In this document: positions 63,164 to 64,000 of the stretch, in pieces | Layout of the letters: the number at the start of each line of letters is the position of its first letter | Position numbering within the stretch: the first letter of the stretch is position 1 | Assembly (NCBI RefSeq): GCF_019710745.1 | Contig: NZ_JAHKJW010000003.1 | Location: forward strand, 213,754 to 277,753 | Source of the DNA: Streptomyces beigongshangae | GTDB lineage: Bacteria; Actinomycetota; Actinomycetes; Streptomycetales; Streptomycetaceae | Reading direction: 5' to 3' | Length of the DNA: 64,000 bases | The notes under the pieces: model-generated | The model's input: the letters and a program-made list of their open reading frames with translations, nothing else | Databases searched by the model: none | What the model was told of the DNA's origin: nothing | Made by a program: the position numbers and the translations under genes

Positions 63164-64000
63164 ATGAGTCCCGGCGACGAGCACGGAGCACGCGGCAGCG
63201 ACGACCGTTACGGAGGCAGCGGCCAGACCCGCACCCGGCTCCCCGACGGCACGGGCGACGTCTACGGCGGGGCACGACGCGGCAACCGCTCGTCGTCGCG
63301 CAGCCTCGTCACGGTGGTGGGCGTCGTGGTCCTCCTGATCGCGGCGATCGCCTTCGCGAACCGCGGAGGCGGCGACTCCGACGACGAGGCGGGCGGCGGC
63401 AAGCCGAAAACGGCCCCGACGGCCGCCTCCGGCGAACAGCCCGTCCAGACGAAGTCCGGGGGAATCCCCTCGGGATTCCCCCGGACCGAACAGGGCGCGG
63501 AGTCGGCCGCGGCGAACTACTCGGTGGTTCTCGTCTCGGCCGACATCCTCAAACCAGCCCGACGGGGCGAGATCGTCCAGCAGGTGTTCGTCGCCGACAA
63601 GGCGGCCGCACTGCGGAGCAAGCTGGACAAGGCGTATTCCAAGGAGTTCCTGAGCAACGTCGGTCTCGACGAGGACGGCAACGCGTCGGCCGGACAGACC
63701 TATGTGTCACGCACCATGCCGGTCGGCACCAAGATCACGGACTATTCGGACAGCACGGCGATCGTGGAGGTCTGGTGCACCGGCGTCTTCGGCACGGCCG
63801 GGGACGACTCCAGAAACCCGGTCAGCAACGACTGGTTCACCATGACGCTCCAGTTGCGGTGGGCCGACGGTGACTGGAAGGTCGACAGCTTCTCCCAGAA
63901 GGACGGACCGGCGCCGGTGAACGGCGACAACGCGGTCTCACCGTCCGACAAGATCTCGAAGGCCGTCGAAGAGTACGGAGGCTTCACGTATGCCCGGTAG
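63164..64000 (+). CDS. VirB8/TcpC-like membrane-anchored conjugation protein
   Basis: The 278-residue protein has a cytoplasmic Arg/Gly/Asp-rich tail (1-46), one membrane helix (48-66: VTVVGVVVLLIAAIAFANR), a linker, and a C-terminal NTF2-like domain (YSVVLVSADILKPARRGEIVQQVF, IVEVWCTGVFG, TMTLQLRWADGDWKVDSF). This is the VirB8/TcpC plan of conjugation and type IV secretion. The stop is at the very end of the window. The cluster resembles the conserved Streptomyces region downstream of pst with VirB4/TraB-like genes, which I recall but cannot see here. Confidence 0.75.
   Translation: MSPGDEHGARGSDDRYGGSGQTRTRLPDGTGDVYGGARRGNRSSSRSLVTVVGVVVLLIAAIAFANRGGGDSDDEAGGGKPKTAPTAASGEQPVQTKSGGIPSGFPRTEQGAESAAANYSVVLVSADILKPARRGEIVQQVFVADKAAALRSKLDKAYSKEFLSNVGLDEDGNASAGQTYVSRTMPVGTKITDYSDSTAIVEVWCTGVFGTAGDDSRNPVSNDWFTMTLQLRWADGDWKVDSFSQKDGPAPVNGDNAVSPSDKISKAVEEYGGFTYAR

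Overview
The window is chromosomal DNA of a high-GC actinomycete, almost certainly a Streptomyces. Codon positions are strongly GC3-biased. Several genes are Streptomyces hallmarks: rsiG with its c-di-GMP motif, nur, glnR, the ppk-CHAD-Nudix group, PiT and pstSCAB, mycothiol synthase and DUF3099. From memory, the order resembles the core region around glnR/ppk/pst of S. coelicolor, with accessory insertions. No rRNA, tRNA, CRISPR array, transposase or integrase was seen. Many start codons lie 6-7 nt after a TANNNT hexamer, which points to leaderless mRNAs; this was used to choose several starts.

Region 1 (1-9.9 kb) is accessory. It holds the 5' part of a HelD/HelR-type RNA polymerase-recycling ATPase behind a TetR gene, then an unusual cluster. 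That cluster has a tandem double aminoglycoside/choline-kinase-like protein, a single kinase of the same family, a HAD phosphatase, and three paralogous GntR regulators. Each regulator is divergent from a 40-62 residue hydrophobic micro-protein gene. Related palindromes (AAGTTGG..CCAACTT type) sit in the divergent intergenic regions and before the single kinase. This looks like one undescribed, multi-copy regulatory system.

Region 2 (10-31.8 kb) is mostly core. It contains an Eis-type acetyltransferase, rsiG, dtd, ygfZ, nur, a nitrobindin-like protein, a DsrE protein, DUF3099, and a sulfurtransferase with DUF1416 and an upstream cysteine-containing leader peptide. It continues with a DUF2993 lipoprotein-like protein, a Q-rich membrane protein with a MoaD/ThiS protein, an alpha/beta hydrolase, glnR with a coupled upstream ORF, a LacI regulator, and a secreted trypsin with FG-GAP repeats. 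It ends with an HtrA-like protease, a two-component system, an ECF sigma factor with its partner, and a histidine phosphatase.

Region 3 (31.9-43.7 kb) mixes core genes with NLR-like genes. There is a membrane-embedded NACHT NTPase, a secreted 5'-nucleotidase and mshD. These are followed by a tightly overlapping three-gene cassette: an NB-ARC/TPR STAND-like protein, a CHAT-like caspase-fold protease (His306/Cys352) and an alpha/beta hydrolase (Ser176). This cassette is a strong candidate for an immune or conflict system.

Region 4 (44-56.3 kb) handles phosphate: ppk, a CHAD protein, a Nudix hydrolase, a PhoU-like DUF47 protein, PiT, and pstSCAB with a clear PHO box. A CsoR-family regulator with its own operator, a LppX-like lipoprotein and small proteins lie in between. 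Region 5 (56.5-64 kb) has a Tat-exported flavin oxidase, a PAP2 phosphatase, a lytic transglycosylase/NlpC protein, an ArsR-SRPBCC pair, a DoxX-like protein, a DUF397 protein, and the start of a conjugation/type-IV-secretion-like membrane cluster that runs off the right edge.
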